A DNA stretch of 64,000 nt from Pseudomonas sp. 8AS. GTDB lineage: Bacteria; Pseudomonadota; Gammaproteobacteria; Pseudomonadales; Pseudomonadaceae. The stretch is from assembly GCF_902506505.1 (NCBI RefSeq), contig NZ_LR733406.1, forward strand, positions 1,822,117 to 1,886,116, written 5' to 3'. Shown one piece after another: positions 63,709-64,000 of the stretch. Both the position numbers and the translations under genes were made by a program. Below the pieces are notes generated by a model that worked only from the letters and a program-made list of their open reading frames with translations, had not been told where the DNA came from and ran no database searches. How positions within the stretch are numbered: position 1 is the stretch's first letter; each line of letters starts with the position of its first letter.

Positions 63709-63779
63709 GTAGGATGGGTGGAGCGAAGCGATACCCATCGCCCCGTTTGATGGGTATCGCGGGGCTCAACCCATCCTAC
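63709..63779. repeat. Palindromic repeat family A, copy 3
   Basis: GTAGGATGGGTGGAGCGAAG and GGCTCAACCCATCCTAC form the outer arms, CGATACCCATC and GATGGGTATCG the inner arms. It fills the gap between the thiolase stop and the next start. Confidence 0.85.
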
Positions 63780-63807
63780 GTCCCCTACCTGGGATGAGAG
63801 CAAGACA

Positions 63808-64000
63808 ATGACTGACGCCATCCGTTACGAAAAGGGCCAGGACAATATCGTCGTCCTGACCATCGACATGCCCGGCCAGAGCGCCAACACCATGAACGCG
63901 CAGTACCGCGAGGCCATGGGCCAGACCGTCGCGCGCCTGGAGGCCGAGAAGGACTCCATCGCCGGCGTGATTATCACCTCGGCGAAGAAGACCTTCTTCG
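63808..64000 (+). CDS. Multifunctional beta-oxidation enzyme (FadB/FadJ-like), N-terminal part only
   Basis: MTDAIRYEKGQDNIVVLTID begins the enoyl-CoA hydratase half of an enzyme that continues past the window edge. GQSANTMNAQYREAM and SIAGVIITSAKKTFF are crotonase-fold signatures. The neighbouring thiolase supports a hydratase/3-hydroxyacyl-CoA dehydrogenase. The ribosome-binding site is weak (GAGAG). Confidence 0.85.
   Translation, partial: MTDAIRYEKGQDNIVVLTIDMPGQSANTMNAQYREAMGQTVARLEAEKDSIAGVIITSAKKTFF

Overview
The window is chromosomal DNA of a Pseudomonas species. It is GC-rich by eye, with strongly G/C-ending codons. It carries genes and gene orders I associate with that genus: cysI followed by a DUF934 gene; argF next to an ABC ATPase, then grxD and bfrB; rapA through an AlkB-like gene, phaJ1 and an esterase to fadD2-fadD1; phaG; and lapG-lapD. 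Several Pseudomonas-type palindromic intergenic repeats are scattered through it. There are no rRNA genes, CRISPR arrays or intact insertion sequences. The species cannot be fixed from sequence reading alone.

Layout. 1-277: 5' part of a membrane protein gene (minus). 560-2706: sulfite reductase pair. 2979-7565: c-di-GMP turnover protein, PilJ-like periplasmic protein and outer-membrane porin. 7903-15564: PhzF-like enzyme, ABC ATPase with argF, lipoprotein, molybdopterin oxidoreductase, monothiol glutaredoxin, bacterioferritin and a DUF2784 membrane protein. 15860-27687: short-chain dehydrogenase, RapA, DNA-repair AlkB homologue, a CcoM-like cbb3 oxidase peptide behind two Anr boxes, and a fatty-acid block (phaJ1, lysophospholipase-like hydrolase, fadD2, fadD1). 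28140-33825: tyrosine/homogentisate catabolism (hpd, a short-type hmgA, fahA, maiA) plus an NSS transporter, with a PhhR/TyrR-like box upstream. 33932-34585: decayed transposase and tRNA-Gly(CCC). 34720-40326: phaG, rsuA, a diguanylate cyclase and a DUF2157/GDYXXLXY pair.

40450-52057 is the most striking block. It is a guanidine-degradation operon: two paralogous substrate-binding proteins, permease, ATPase, two DUF1989 carboxyguanidine deiminase subunits, a biotin-dependent (urea/guanidine) carboxylase and allophanate hydrolase. Each binding-protein gene is preceded by its own guanidine-I (ykkC) riboswitch, so one operon carries two sensors. Palindromic repeats of different families sit in several of its gene gaps.

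52376-60353 holds a Tyr/Arg/His-rich lipoprotein, the LapG protease and LapD c-di-GMP receptor, then the 3' part of a LapA-type RTX adhesin. The adhesin lacks its N-terminal retention module and contains a propeller-like insert. A low-GC LprI-like gene follows. 60372-61884: small ORF, cytochrome c and rhodanese. 62500-64000: thiolase and the start of its multifunctional beta-oxidation partner.

Three themes recur: c-di-GMP signalling and surface attachment (three proteins), fatty-acid/PHA metabolism (phaJ1, fadD1/2, phaG, thiolase) and nitrogen or aromatic amino-acid catabolism.
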